The notes under the pieces are model-generated. The model was given only the letters and a program-made list of their open reading frames with translations, ran no database searches and was not told the DNA's origin. This document shows, piece after piece, positions 20,206 through 31,069 of a DNA stretch of 64,000 nucleotides. The position numbers were made by a program, and so were the translations under genes. The DNA comes from Pseudomonadota bacterium (GTDB lineage Bacteria; Pseudomonadota; Gammaproteobacteria; Burkholderiales; Burkholderiaceae_C), in assembly GCA_021783695.1 (NCBI GenBank), contig JAJXTO010000007.1, positions 11,630 through 75,629 on the forward strand, in the 5' to 3' direction. Position 1 is the stretch's first letter. Each line of letters begins with the position of its first letter.

Positions 20206-21174
20206 ATGACCCGCGCCCACAACCCCCAACTCAACAAGCACGGCGAACTGCGCCACCTGCTCACTCCCGAAGGCCTGCCGCGCGACGTGCTCACGCACAT
20301 CCTCGACACCGCGCAGGGCTTTGTCAGCTTCGGCAGCCGCGAAGTGAAAAAAGTCCCGCTGCTGCGCGGCAAGAGCGTGTTCAACCTGTTTTTCGAAAAC
20401 AGCACCCGCACCCGCACCACCTTCGAGATCGCGGCGCAGCGGCTGTCGGCCGATGTGTTCAATCTCGACATCCAGCGCTCCAGCACCTCCAAGGGCGAGT
20501 CCCTGCTCGACACCATCGCCAACCTGGAGGCGATGGATGCCGACGTGTTCGTCGTGCGCCACGCCGACAGCGGCGCGCCCTTCCTCATCGCGCAGCACAC
20601 GCCGCCGCATGTGCACATCGTCAATGCCGGCGATGGCCGCCACGCCCACCCCACCCAGGGTCTGCTGGACATGTACACCATCCGTCATTTCAAGGGCGAC
20701 TTCAGCAACCTGACGGTGGCCATCGTCGGCGACATCGTGCATTCGCGCGTGGCGCGTTCGGCCATCCATGCGCTCACCACGCTCGGGGCGGCCGAGGTGC
20801 GCGCCGTCGGCCCCAAGACCCTGGCGCCCGACAATCTGCGCGACATGGGCGTGCGGGTCTGCCACGACATGGTCGAGGGCATCCGCGGCGCGGATGTGAT
20901 CATGATGCTGCGCTTGCAGAACGAGCGCATGTCGGGCGCGCTGCTGCCGTCCGCGCATGAATTCAACATGACCTACGGCCTCACCCCCGAACGCCTGGCG
21001 CTGGCCAAGTCCGATGTCATCGTCATGCACCCCGGGCCGATCAATCGCGGCGTCGAGATCGACAGCGCGGTGGCCGATGGCCCGCGCAGCGTCATCCTCG
21101 ATCAGGTGCGCTTCGGCATCGCCGTGCGCATGGCCGTGCTGTCCATCGTCGCCTCCACGGAAAGCCCAGCATGA
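20206..21174 (+). CDS. pyrB: Aspartate carbamoyltransferase catalytic subunit
   Basis: [46 protein letters not shown]. Confidence 0.96.
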   Translation: MTRAHNPQLNKHGELRHLLTPEGLPRDVLTHILDTAQGFVSFGSREVKKVPLLRGKSVFNLFFENSTRTRTTFEIAAQRLSADVFNLDIQRSSTSKGESLLDTIANLEAMDADVFVVRHADSGAPFLIAQHTPPHVHIVNAGDGRHAHPTQGLLDMYTIRHFKGDFSNLTVAIVGDIVHSRVARSAIHALTTLGAAEVRAVGPKTLAPDNLRDMGVRVCHDMVEGIRGADVIMMLRLQNERMSGALLPSAHEFNMTYGLTPERLALAKSDVIVMHPGPINRGVEIDSAVADGPRSVILDQVRFGIAVRMAVLSIVASTESPA

Positions 21175-22475
21175 GCACCACGCAACTCCTGATCCGCGGC
21201 GGCCGCCTCATCGACCCGCTGCGCCAACTCGATGCCGAGGGCGACATCGCCATTTCCGGTGAGCGCATCGTCGCCGTCGGTCAGGCGCCCGCAGGCTTCA
21301 TCCCCGACCAGACGCTCGACGCGCACGGCCTCATCGTCCTGCCCGGCCTCATCGACCTCTGCGCCCGCCTGGGCGAGCCGGGATATGAACACGAGGGCAT
21401 GCTGGAGACAGAACTCAACGCCGCGCTGGCCGGCGGCGTCACCCGCGTGGTCTGCTCGCCCGACACCGATCCCGTGCTCGACGAACCCAGTCTGGTGGAA
21501 ATGCTGCGCTGGCGCGCGCGCCGCATCAAGAGCGCGCGGGTCTATCCGCTGGGCGCGCTGACCAAAGGGCTCAAGGGCGAGCGCCTGAGCGAAATGGCCG
21601 AACTCACCCGGGCGAGCTGCATCGGCTTCTCCCAGGCCGACAGGCCAGTGGCCGACACCAAGGTGCTCTACAGCGCCATGCAATACGCCAGCACCTTCGG
21701 CTACAAGGTCTGGCTGCGCGCGCAGGATGCCTCACTCAGCCGCGGCGGCATCGCTGCCAGCGGCGCCTATGCCCAGCGTCTGGGCCTGAGCGGCGTGCCC
21801 GCCATGGCGGAGACCGTGGCCCTGCACACCCTGTTCGAACTCATGCGCGCCACGGGCTGCGCGGTGCATGTGAGCAAGCTCTCCAGCAGCGCCGGTGTGG
21901 CGTTGGTGCGGCAGGCCAAAACCGAAGGGCTGCCGATCACCTGCGACGTCTCGATCAACAACCTGATGCTCACCGACCTGGACATCGGCTACTTCGACGC
22001 CCGGGCACGGCTCGATCCGCCGCTGCGTCAGCAGCGCGACCGCGACACCCTGCGCGCCGCGCTGGCCGACGGCACCATCGACGCCCTGTGCTCCGACCAC
22101 ACCCCGTTGAGCAGCGACGACAAGACCCAGACCTTCGCCGACGCCGCGCCCGGCGCCACCGGACTGGAGCTGCTGCTGTCCACCGCCCTGCAGTTCGCCG
22201 CCGACAGCGGCCTGCCGCTGGTGCAGGCCCTGGGCTGCGTCGGCCACCGCGCCGCCCGCGCGGCCGGCCTGACCCCGGCCACGCTGGACGTGGACGCCGC
22301 GGCCGAATGCATTCTGGTGGATCCACAGGCCCGCTGGCGCGCCACGCCCGACGCGCTGCACAGCCAGAGCCGCCACACCCCCCTGGCCGAACAGGAGCTG
22401 CCTGGTCGCGTGCGGCATGCCGTGATCGACGGCCGCGTGGTGTGGAGCGCGCAGCCCGTCGCAAGCCCTGCATGA
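21171..22475 (+). CDS. Dihydroorotase-like protein lacking metal ligands (PyrC'/PyrX type)
   Basis: Amidohydrolase fold homologue ([24 protein letters not shown]), but the expected HxH reads CAR and other His ligands are substituted; 4 nt overlap with pyrB. Confidence 0.85.
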   Translation: MSTTQLLIRGGRLIDPLRQLDAEGDIAISGERIVAVGQAPAGFIPDQTLDAHGLIVLPGLIDLCARLGEPGYEHEGMLETELNAALAGGVTRVVCSPDTDPVLDEPSLVEMLRWRARRIKSARVYPLGALTKGLKGERLSEMAELTRASCIGFSQADRPVADTKVLYSAMQYASTFGYKVWLRAQDASLSRGGIAASGAYAQRLGLSGVPAMAETVALHTLFELMRATGCAVHVSKLSSSAGVALVRQAKTEGLPITCDVSINNLMLTDLDIGYFDARARLDPPLRQQRDRDTLRAALADGTIDALCSDHTPLSSDDKTQTFADAAPGATGLELLLSTALQFAADSGLPLVQALGCVGHRAARAAGLTPATLDVDAAAECILVDPQARWRATPDALHSQSRHTPLAEQELPGRVRHAVIDGRVVWSAQPVASPA

Positions 22476-23338
22476 ACCCGGCGCCGGAACACACTGCCGC
22501 GCCCCCGGCCCCTGCAGCCGATGTTTCGGCTGAACGTCCTGCTGCGCTTCCTGCGCCCGTTCCGGCACCCACCCTGCGCCGCGTCAGTGCGCCGGTGCGC
22601 TTTGCTGTGCGGCTGAGCCGTCTCAGCGCCCACGCGCTGCGTGGCCAGCGCATCCTCCAGCGCCACTTTCCCGCACTGTCCGCAGCGCAGCAGCAGCAGC
22701 ACATCCGCGACTGGTCGGCACAACTGCTGCGCCTGAGCGGAATCGCGCTTCAGGTCAACGGCACCCCCTCGCAGACACCGTCTCTCGTGGCCGCGAACCA
22801 CATCTCCTGGCTGGACATCTTCGCCATCAATGCGGTGCAGCCGGTGCGCTTCGTCTCCAAGTCCGAGGCGGCGAGCTGGCCGTTGATCGGCCCGCTGGTG
22901 CGCGGTGTCGGCACCCTGTTCATCGAACGCCAGCGGGCGCAGGACGTGGTGCGCGTCATCCACCAGATGGCGCAATGCCTGCGGCAAGGCCACCACGTCG
23001 GCGTGTTCCCGGAAGGCACCACCGGCTACGGCCACGACCTCCTGCCCTTCCATGCCAATCTGTTCCAGGCCGCCTGCGTGGGCGATTGCCCAGCCACAGT
23101 GCAGCCCGTGGCGCTGTTCTATGCCGACCAGCGCAGCGGCCGCTTCAGCCGCGCTGCCGCGTATGTCGGTGACGAGACCATGGTCGGCAGCCTGTGGCGC
23201 ATGAGTGCCGCCGCGCCCCTGCGCGTCGAGGTCGACTACCTCGCCCCGCTGCGCGCCCCCACCCGCCGCGCCCTGACCCAACAAACCCGCGACGCGATCG
23301 CCGAGCATCTTCACCAGCGCCTGCGCGACAGCCGCTGA
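22472..23338 (+). CDS. Lysophospholipid (1-acyl-glycerol-3-phosphate) acyltransferase, PlsC family
   Basis: NHISWLDIF and FPEGTTGYG acyltransferase motifs; overlaps previous stop codon. Confidence 0.88.
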   Translation: MNPAPEHTAAPPAPAADVSAERPAALPAPVPAPTLRRVSAPVRFAVRLSRLSAHALRGQRILQRHFPALSAAQQQQHIRDWSAQLLRLSGIALQVNGTPSQTPSLVAANHISWLDIFAINAVQPVRFVSKSEAASWPLIGPLVRGVGTLFIERQRAQDVVRVIHQMAQCLRQGHHVGVFPEGTTGYGHDLLPFHANLFQAACVGDCPATVQPVALFYADQRSGRFSRAAAYVGDETMVGSLWRMSAAAPLRVEVDYLAPLRAPTRRALTQQTRDAIAEHLHQRLRDSR

Positions 23339-23371
23339 TCGAGGGCGAACCCCTACAATCCAGCCGTTCAC

Positions 23372-23446
23372 CTCCCCGTAGTTCAATGGATAGAACGGCT
23401 GCCTCCTAAGCGGCAAATACAGGTTCGATTCCTGTCGGGGGGACCA
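23372..23446 (+). tRNA. tRNA-Arg (anticodon CCT), CCA encoded
   Basis: ctccccgTAgttcaatggatagaacGgctgcCTCCTAAgcggc...acaggTTCGATTcctgtcggggggACCA folds as a cloverleaf; anticodon loop CTCCTAA. Confidence 0.93.
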
Positions 23447-23452
23447 AACCCC

Positions 23453-24550
23453 TCAGCCCTGCCCTGCGATCGGCGGCACATCGAACTGCACGTCGCCGCA
23501 TTGGGCGCGGTGACGCAGGGCGTGATCAATGAGGATGATGGCCACCAGCGCTTCGGCGATGGGCGCGGCGCGGATGCCGACGCACGGATCGTGCCGTCCG
23601 TGCGTTTCCACCGTGGTGGGGGCGTTCTGCATGTCCACAGACTGCCGCGGCAGTCTGATGCTCGATGTGGGTTTGATGGCGATGGAAGCCACCACGTCCT
23701 GCCCGCTGCTGATGCCGCCGAGCACGCCGCCGGCGTTGTTGGAGGCGAACCCCTGCGGGGTGAGTTCGTCACCATGCTGGGTGCCCTTTTGCGCCACGCT
23801 GGCAAACCCCGCGCCGATCTCCACGCCCTTGACGGCGTTCAGTCCCATCAGCGCATGGGCGATGTCGGCGTCGAGCTTGTCATACAAAGGCTCGCCCCAG
23901 CCTGCGGGCACGCCGCTGGCACTCACCATGATGCGCGCGCCGACCGAGTCCCCCGACTTGCGCAGCGCATCCATATACGCCTCCAGCTCGGGCACGATCT
24001 CGGCGTTGGGCGCGAAGAACGGGTTCTGATGCACCGCGTCCCAGGTCTGGAAAGGGATGGGCACTTCGCCGAGCTGGGTCATGCAGGCACGCACGACCAC
24101 GCGGTGATGCGCGGCCAGCCATTTCTTGGCCACGGCACCGGCGGCGACGATGGGCGCGGTCAGACGCGCTGACGAACGGCCACCGCCGCGCGGATCGCGC
24201 AGGCCGTATTTGCGCCAGTAGGTGTAGTCGGCATGGCCGGGACGGAAGGTATTCAGGATGTTGCCGTAGTCCTTGCTGCGCTGATCAGTGTTGCGGATGA
24301 GCAGGGCGATGGGCGTCCCGGTGGTCTTGCCCTCGAATACGCCGGAAAGGATTTCCACCTGATCGGCTTCCTGCCGCTGGGTCACATGGCGACTGGTGCC
24401 GGGGCGGCGGCGGTCGAGATCGGGCTGGATGTCGGCTTCGCTCAACTCCATGCCGGGCGGGCAGCCGTCGATGACACAGCCGATCGCCGGGCCGTGCGAT
24501 TCGCCGAAGGTGGTGACTGCAAACAGCAATCCGAGGGTGTTACCGGACAT
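23453..24550 (-). CDS. aroC: Chorismate synthase
   Basis: [47 protein letters not shown]. Confidence 0.97.
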   Translation of the reverse strand: MSGNTLGLLFAVTTFGESHGPAIGCVIDGCPPGMELSEADIQPDLDRRRPGTSRHVTQRQEADQVEILSGVFEGKTTGTPIALLIRNTDQRSKDYGNILNTFRPGHADYTYWRKYGLRDPRGGGRSSARLTAPIVAAGAVAKKWLAAHHRVVVRACMTQLGEVPIPFQTWDAVHQNPFFAPNAEIVPELEAYMDALRKSGDSVGARIMVSASGVPAGWGEPLYDKLDADIAHALMGLNAVKGVEIGAGFASVAQKGTQHGDELTPQGFASNNAGGVLGGISSGQDVVASIAIKPTSSIRLPRQSVDMQNAPTTVETHGRHDPCVGIRAAPIAEALVAIILIDHALRHRAQCGDVQFDVPPIAGQG

Positions 24551-24560
24551 GGGAGGACTT

Positions 24561-25955
24561 TCAGGGTTGAGGGGTGGGCGCGGAGCTTGAGGCGCGGGCG
24601 GCGAGCGCCTGCAGCAGCTTGTCGTGCACGCCGCCAAAGCCGCCATTGCTCATGACCAGCACGCGGTCGCCAGGCTGCGCCGCGCTGGCCACGGCAGCGA
24701 TCAGCACGCCCAGATCGTCGAACGCCTGCGCCTTGGCGCCCAGCGGCAGCAGGGCTTCAGCCAGGTTCCAGCCCAGGCCGCCGCCATAGCCAAAGCTCAG
24801 ATCTGCACCGGCCAGCGCGTCCGGCAGCAACGCCTTCATCGCGCCGAGCTTCATGGTGTTGGACCTGGGCTCGAACACCGCCAGGATGCGTGACGGCTGC
24901 GTCTGCGGATCGGCCTGCATCTGCTGGCGTAACCCGGCCAGTGTGGTGGCAATGGCCGTGGGGTGGTGGGCGAAATCGTCGATGACCTGCACACCGCCCG
25001 CCGTGCCGCGCAGCTCCATGCGGCGCTTCACGCCCTGAAAGCTGCACAGCGCGGCGCAGGCCTCGTCGGCAAACACGCCGGCATGCTGGGCCGCGGCGAT
25101 GGCGGCCAGGGCATTGCTGCGGTTGTGCGCGCCGCTCTGGCCCCAGTTCACTTTGCCGATGCGCCGGCCGCGCAGCAGCACCTCGAACTGTTGCTCGCCG
25201 CCTTGCGCGCTCCAGCCCTGCTGCGCGTCGTCTTCGAAGCGTGCAACCTCACTCCAGCAACCGCGCGCCAGCACCCGCTGCAGCGCCTCCGACCGGGCAT
25301 TGACCACGATCTGGCCGTTGCGCGGCACAGTGCGCACCAGGTGGTGGAACTGGGTTTCGATGGCTGCGAGATCGGGGAAGATGTCGGCGTGGTCGTACTC
25401 CAGGTTGTTGAGCACGGCGGTGCGTGGCCGGTAGTGCACGAACTTGGAGCGCTTGTCGAAGAAGGCGGTGTCGTATTCATCGGCTTCGATGACGAAGAAA
25501 TTCGAGCCAAGGCGAGCTGAAGCACCGAAATCCAGCGGCACGCCGCCGATGAGAAAACCGGGATTCAGCCCTGCGACGTCGAGAATGTGCGCCAGCATCG
25601 ACGTGGTCGTGGTCTTGCCGTGGGTACCGGCGACCGCCAGCGTCCAGCGGCCCTGCAGCACATGCTCGGCCAGCCATTGCGGCCCACTGATGTAGGGCTG
25701 TCCGGCGTCGAGGATTGCCTCCATCAGCGCATTGCCGCGCGACACCACATTGCCGATGACCCACAGATCGGGCTGGAGCGCGAGCTGGTCGGCGCCATAG
25801 CCCTCGATCAGCTCGATGTCCAGCTGCCGCAGCTGGGTGCTCATGGGCGGATAGACCTGCGCGTCGCAGCCAGTCACGCGGTGCCCGGCCTGCTTCGCCA
25901 GCGCCGCCACGCCGCCCATGAACGTGCCGCAAATGCCAAGGATGTGAATATGCAT
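24561..25955 (-). CDS. mpl: UDP-N-acetylmuramate:L-alanyl-gamma-D-glutamyl-meso-diaminopimelate ligase
   Basis: [64 protein letters not shown]. Confidence 0.95.
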   Translation of the reverse strand: MHIHILGICGTFMGGVAALAKQAGHRVTGCDAQVYPPMSTQLRQLDIELIEGYGADQLALQPDLWVIGNVVSRGNALMEAILDAGQPYISGPQWLAEHVLQGRWTLAVAGTHGKTTTTSMLAHILDVAGLNPGFLIGGVPLDFGASARLGSNFFVIEADEYDTAFFDKRSKFVHYRPRTAVLNNLEYDHADIFPDLAAIETQFHHLVRTVPRNGQIVVNARSEALQRVLARGCWSEVARFEDDAQQGWSAQGGEQQFEVLLRGRRIGKVNWGQSGAHNRSNALAAIAAAQHAGVFADEACAALCSFQGVKRRMELRGTAGGVQVIDDFAHHPTAIATTLAGLRQQMQADPQTQPSRILAVFEPRSNTMKLGAMKALLPDALAGADLSFGYGGGLGWNLAEALLPLGAKAQAFDDLGVLIAAVASAAQPGDRVLVMSNGGFGGVHDKLLQALAARASSSAPTPQP

Positions 25956-26060
25956 GGGGAGATTCTAGGAGCCCGCCGCACTTGCCAACCGGGCACCGCA
26001 AGCAAGGCACGATCGTCGTTTGCAAGGGACAATAGGTGCTCCATCCTTTCCCGAGCCCGC

Positions 26061-26738
26061 ATGCAGACCGACCCGAACCGCATTCCAGCCGTGACCGTCT
26101 ATCTGGCGTCCTCCAGCCCACGGCGGCAGGATTTGCTGCGACAGGTCGGCGTGGCGTTTGAACTGCTCGCACCCTTGCCGGACGAAGACAGCGAAGCGCT
26201 GGAAATGGCGCTGCCCGGCGAGCTTCCCGCAGACTATGTGCAGCGCGTCACCCGGCTCAAGCTCGAGGCGGCGCGGCAACGGCTGACGCGCCTGCATCCC
26301 GCCATGCCGCCCGACGAGGCCGTGCTGCTGTGTGCCGACACCACCGTGACGCTGGACGACGCCCTGTTCGGCAAGCCGGAAAGCGCCGACGACGCCGCGC
26401 GCATCCTTTCCACGCTGTCCGGCAGGACGCACGCGGTGCTCACCGCCGTGTGCGTGCAGCGCGGCGCAGCGCAGTTTGCGGCACTGCAGACCTCGCAGGT
26501 GCGCTTCTCCATGTTGAGCCCGCAGGCCATTGCCGACTACATCGCCAGCGGCGAGCCCTTCGGCAAGGCCGGCGCCTACGCCATGCAGGGGCGCGGCGCG
26601 GCGTTTGTCGAACACATCAGCGGCAGCGCCAGTGGCATCATCGGCCTGCCGCTGTTCGAGACCCTGCGCCTGCTGCGTGCCGCAGGCTGGCAAGACGGCA
26701 CGCAACAGCCATCACAACAAGAGACAACGCGCCCATGA
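26061..26738 (+). CDS. Maf-like nucleotide pyrophosphatase
   Basis: [50 protein letters not shown]. Confidence 0.92.
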   Translation: MQTDPNRIPAVTVYLASSSPRRQDLLRQVGVAFELLAPLPDEDSEALEMALPGELPADYVQRVTRLKLEAARQRLTRLHPAMPPDEAVLLCADTTVTLDDALFGKPESADDAARILSTLSGRTHAVLTAVCVQRGAAQFAALQTSQVRFSMLSPQAIADYIASGEPFGKAGAYAMQGRGAAFVEHISGSASGIIGLPLFETLRLLRAAGWQDGTQQPSQQETTRP

Positions 26739-28240
26739 ACCCCACCCCCGAAGACATTCTCATCAACATCACCCCGCAGGAAACGCGCGTGGCGCTTGTG
26801 GCCCACGCCGCGGTGCAGGAGTTGCACATCGAACGCAGCCTGGAGCGCGGGCTGGTCGGCAATGTCTATCTGGGCAAAGTGGCGCGGGTGCTGCCGGGCA
26901 TGCAGTCCGCCTTCATCGACATCGGCCTGGAGCGCACCGCCTTTTTGCACGTGGCCGACCTGTGGCAGCGTCAGGCCATCCCCGTGCCGACCGATGCCGC
27001 CACCGACACCCCTGTTGCACCGATCGCACAACCCATCGAAAAGCTGATCTATGAGGGTCAGACGCTGATGGTGCAGGTGCTCAAAGACCCGATCAACACC
27101 AAGGGCGCGCGACTGACCACGCAAATCAGCCTGGCCGGGCGCATGCTGGTGCATCTGCCGCAGGACGATCACATCGGCATTTCGCAGAAGATCGACGGCC
27201 CCGAGCTGCGTGTCGCGCTGCGCGAGCGCATGAGCGCGCTACTTGCCGCAGACGCCGAGGGTTCGCAAGGCTTCATCGTGCGCACCAATGCCGAAGACGC
27301 CAGCGACGCCGAACTGGCCGAGGACATCGCCTACCTGCGCAAGACCTGGCGTGCCATTCAGCAGCGCGCCCACGTCACCAGCCCCAGTGCCCTGATCTAC
27401 CAGGAGCTGAGTCTGGCGCAGCGCGTGTTGCGCGATCTGGTGAGCGACGCCACCCGCAGCGTGCAGATCGACTCGCGCGAAAATTTCGAGCTGCTGCAGA
27501 CGTTCGCCGCCGAATACATGCCCCGCGTGAGCAGCCGGCTGCAGCTTTACCGCGGCGAGCGGCCGCTGTTCGAGACCGCGAACGTCGACGAGGAAATCGA
27601 GCGCGCGCTGGGTCGCCGCGTCGATCTCAAATCGGGCGGCTACCTGATCATCGACCAGACCGAGGCGATGACCACCATCGACGTCAACACCGGCGGTTTC
27701 GTCGGCGCGCGCAATTTCGACGACACCATCTACCGCACCAATCTGGAAGCGACGCAAGCGATTGCCCGGCAGCTGCGGCTGCGCAATCTGGGCGGCATCA
27801 TCATCATTGACTTCATCGACATGCACAACACCCAGCACCGCGCCGCCGTGCTCGATGAACTGCGCAAATCGCTCGCCCGCGACAAGGTCAAGGTGACCGT
27901 CAGCGGCTTTTCACAGCTGGGTCTGGTGGAACTCACCCGCAAGCGCACCCGCGATTCGCTCGCGCACATGCTGCTCGAACCCTGCCCCACCTGCAGCGGC
28001 CTCGGGCAGGTGAAGACGGCGCGCACCGTGTGCTACGAAATCCTGCGCGAGATCCTGCGTGAAGCCAAACAGTTCAACCCGCGCGAGTTCCGCATCGTCG
28101 GCGCCGCCGACGTCATCGACCTGTTTCTCGAAGAAGAGAGCCAGCACCTCGCATCCCTGTCCGACTTCATTGGCAAGCCGGTGTCGCTCCAGGTCGAACC
28201 CGCGTTTTCGCAGCAACAGTATGACATCGTGCTGACTTGA
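26735..28240 (+). CDS. rng: Ribonuclease G
   Basis: [17 protein letters not shown]1 region [32 protein letters not shown], catalytic [15 protein letters not shown]. Confidence 0.93.
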   Translation: MNPTPEDILINITPQETRVALVAHAAVQELHIERSLERGLVGNVYLGKVARVLPGMQSAFIDIGLERTAFLHVADLWQRQAIPVPTDAATDTPVAPIAQPIEKLIYEGQTLMVQVLKDPINTKGARLTTQISLAGRMLVHLPQDDHIGISQKIDGPELRVALRERMSALLAADAEGSQGFIVRTNAEDASDAELAEDIAYLRKTWRAIQQRAHVTSPSALIYQELSLAQRVLRDLVSDATRSVQIDSRENFELLQTFAAEYMPRVSSRLQLYRGERPLFETANVDEEIERALGRRVDLKSGGYLIIDQTEAMTTIDVNTGGFVGARNFDDTIYRTNLEATQAIARQLRLRNLGGIIIIDFIDMHNTQHRAAVLDELRKSLARDKVKVTVSGFSQLGLVELTRKRTRDSLAHMLLEPCPTCSGLGQVKTARTVCYEILREILREAKQFNPREFRIVGAADVIDLFLEEESQHLASLSDFIGKPVSLQVEPAFSQQQYDIVLT

Positions 28241-28655
28241 AACATCCCTGCGCCGCAACAGCGCCAGAGGCATGCCACGCCAAATGCAACAAATCCGCCA
28301 GAATGTAACCTGAAGGCGCCTCCGGACGCCTGCGATCGGAGCGATCACGGCATCCCCATTTATCGCATCAATCGTATTTTTTCTTCAAATCGTCCACGAC
28401 GGAGAATCAAACATTAATCGCAAGTCGTTGAAATATATTAAATATAAAAAAATTATTTTTCAATCATATAATTTGATGCGCATCTTATTATATTCAATAC
28501 GGCACATTTGACAGAAAATAAATTCATATAGGTAACAAGAAAAATCAGTTTGTTGAGAGTTGCAATCTCCATTGGAATCCGCCTCGCTGAAGTCCATCGG
28601 CCAAGAACCGCGCAGCACGCTGCCGGAAACCAAGACAGACAAAGGAGGGGATTGC

Positions 28656-29825
28656 ATGAAAAAGCGCATCATGGCGGCTGTTTTTATTGGGGCATGCTGT
28701 CAAATCGCCCAAGCCAGAGAGGGCGTCCAGCTTTACGGCGTCATCGACATGGGCATCGAAAGGCTGACCTACGACAACACCAGCCTGAACCTCCTCGGCT
28801 CTGGCGTGCAATCCACTGACCGGATTGGCGTACGCGGCACGGAAAATCTGGGTGGGGGTTTGCAGACATTTTTTGATGTCGAAACCGGATTTTGCGGAAA
28901 CGGCACCAATTCATTCCCGGGCAGTCTCGTCTACAAAGGCGGCGGCAGCGCCGTCGGGACCAGCTTTTGCTCTGGCGGGGGTTTCATGGGCCGCCTCAGC
29001 GTGCTGGGGTTGAAAAGCCGTTATGGCGTTTTCAAGGCGGGCCGATTTTACAGTCTGAATTACGATAATCTCGTCAAGATTGATCCGTTCATGACGGGGA
29101 TGACCGGGGCGGTGAAAAACATCGATCCGGCAGGCTACAACTTCGTTCGATTTTCTCAGGCAGTTGGTTACAAAACGCCCGATTTTGGCGGACTGACCGG
29201 TGCGTTACTCTATGCATTCGGGGGAGTGCCCGGAAGTTTCTCAAAGGGTCAATCGTATGAGCTGAACGTGGATTACGAGTCTAAAACCTGGACTGCCGGA
29301 CTGGATTATCTCAAGAACAATCATCCGTACAGCGCGGGTACGAAATACAGTCCTTATGTCGCACTGGCCTGGGAATTCGGCCCTGCGGCGACACTCACTC
29401 AGCAGGGCGCATTCAATAATGAAGTCGTCCAAGCCTATGGTGGATATGATTTTTCTGTCGCCAGAGTGACGGCCCTCTATTCTGACGAAAAATACGGAGA
29501 TGGTCTTCCCTATGCGGCAGGTCATTTTTCTCCGCATTTGCAAATCTGGATGCTCGGCACTACGGTTCCCCTGCCGCGGGGGAAACTGCTGGCTTCGATT
29601 GCCAGACGCCGCGACGTGAACAAATCCGGCACCACGGCCACGCAAATTGCGGTGGGTTATGTTTATCCGCTTTCCAAGCGGACGAATATCTACGCCTCGT
29701 ATTCACGCATCAGCAACGACGCGGCAACAGATTTATACGTCGGCGATAACGGTTTTACCGCGCAGGGGACCATCGGCGGCGCGAGCGCCAGTGGGCTGAC
29801 CATCGGCCTGCGACATTTCTTCTGA
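28656..29825 (+). CDS. Gram-negative outer-membrane porin
   Basis: Signal peptide, VQLYGVIDMGIERL, DRIGVRGTENLGGGLQTFFDVETGF, C-terminal aromatic RHFF; strong SD (aaaggagggg). Confidence 0.92.
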   Translation: MKKRIMAAVFIGACCQIAQAREGVQLYGVIDMGIERLTYDNTSLNLLGSGVQSTDRIGVRGTENLGGGLQTFFDVETGFCGNGTNSFPGSLVYKGGGSAVGTSFCSGGGFMGRLSVLGLKSRYGVFKAGRFYSLNYDNLVKIDPFMTGMTGAVKNIDPAGYNFVRFSQAVGYKTPDFGGLTGALLYAFGGVPGSFSKGQSYELNVDYESKTWTAGLDYLKNNHPYSAGTKYSPYVALAWEFGPAATLTQQGAFNNEVVQAYGGYDFSVARVTALYSDEKYGDGLPYAAGHFSPHLQIWMLGTTVPLPRGKLLASIARRRDVNKSGTTATQIAVGYVYPLSKRTNIYASYSRISNDAATDLYVGDNGFTAQGTIGGASASGLTIGLRHFF

Positions 29826-29866
29826 TGGCTTCAGCGCCATCTCCCTATTCGTTCCAGGAGAATTCC

Positions 29867-30346
29867 ATGAAAATGCCCATCCGACGTGCGCTTGTCGGCG
29901 CAGCACTCATCACCGTCGCACTGTCGTCGTCCGGCATGGCGCGCGCCGAGGCCACGGCACCGGCCATCGCCACCCAGTCGCACTATGGCGCGATCTTCCA
30001 GATCGACTCAGGAAGTCCGGGCGCAATCAAAAAAACCATCAACAACATCGAAAACCTGCTCCATGATCCCAGGCTCAAAGGCAAGGTCCAGGTCGAGTTG
30101 ATCGCCAACGCCCAAGGATTCGCCGCCTACGTCAAAAACAATGGCTTTGAGCAGAAATTGCAGACGCTGCGGCAGCAGGGCGTGCTGCTTGCGCAATGCG
30201 CCAATACCTTGCGCGAGTTGCATGTGGATCGCAAGGACCTGTATCCGTTCATCACCGTGGTGCCATCGGGCATGGGAGAAATCACCATTCGGGAAGCGCA
30301 GGGGTGGGCGTACATCCACCCCTCGGCGCCGAACCCGGGTCTGTGA
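29867..30346 (+). CDS. Secreted DsrE-family protein
   Basis: Signal peptide plus DsrE-like pattern; single Cys in GVLLAQCANTL. Confidence 0.75.
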   Translation: MKMPIRRALVGAALITVALSSSGMARAEATAPAIATQSHYGAIFQIDSGSPGAIKKTINNIENLLHDPRLKGKVQVELIANAQGFAAYVKNNGFEQKLQTLRQQGVLLAQCANTLRELHVDRKDLYPFITVVPSGMGEITIREAQGWAYIHPSAPNPGL

Positions 30347-30358
30347 CCAAAGTGCATC

Positions 30359-30391
30359 AAAAAGGCCGGGATGAACCGCGTCCCGGCCTTT
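30359..30391. terminator. Bidirectional rho-independent terminator
   Basis: aaAAAGGCCGGGAtgaaccgcgTCCCGGCCTTT between convergent DsrE and SCP2-like genes. Confidence 0.85.
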
Positions 30392-30421
30392 GTAAATCGG
30401 GCGCGAAGCCTCGTCCCTTCC

Positions 30422-30964
30422 TTATTTCGGGCAGGTTGCCGTAGAGCTCGGCACTTTACCCACAAGTAGCAGGAAGGCGCTAAACGGGTCCATGGCACGC
30501 ATGGCCACCATCTTCGGGCCTTGGAATTCGAGACGGCCGAACATCATGGCTTTCATCGGGCCGTATTCACCCTTGCCCATTTCTTCCCACTGCTTGGTGT
30601 TGGCATGCATGAGGAAATCGACATCGAAATTGGGTTTGAGTGTGGGCAGGCCGCCGGATACGCACATCGCTTTGTCATTTTGCAGTTGCAGCTTGAGTTC
30701 AACAGCAGTGTCCTTGCCGCAGTCGGTCCGGTACATCTCCACCAGCTTGTAGCCACGCCCTTTGTCATCATGCATGAACTCCCCCTTGAGACCGTTGGTC
30801 AGTTCGGGGGTGTTGTTCCAGGCGGTGCAGGCTTCACTGGCCCATTGGGGCGACATCAGCACGGGGGCATCCGCCCAGGCGGAAACCGCCACGCAGGACA
30901 GCGCCAAGCCAGCGGCCAGGCCCAGGGCTTGCAAGGAACGACGGGGGTTGAACAATGGTTTCAT
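30422..30964 (-). CDS. Exported SCP2 sterol-binding-like protein
   Basis: Signal peptide ending AWA; C-terminal FGRLEFQGPKMVAMRAMDPFSAFLLLVGKV resembles SCP2-family proteins. Confidence 0.55.
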   Translation of the reverse strand: MKPLFNPRRSLQALGLAAGLALSCVAVSAWADAPVLMSPQWASEACTAWNNTPELTNGLKGEFMHDDKGRGYKLVEMYRTDCGKDTAVELKLQLQNDKAMCVSGGLPTLKPNFDVDFLMHANTKQWEEMGKGEYGPMKAMMFGRLEFQGPKMVAMRAMDPFSAFLLLVGKVPSSTATCPK

Positions 30965-31069
30965 GTGGTGTTGTCTCCAAGAGGGTGTTGAAACACTCGC
31001 GCAGGCTGTGATGAAGCGGCCCTGCCATGGCGCGACGACACGGCAGCAGGCTGACCAAAAAAGGTGGGA

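Noticed and set aside
28508-28535. TTGACA-led promoter upstream of the porin
   Set aside because: TTGACA is present, but no good -10 hexamer sits 16-18 bp downstream; too weak to annotate.
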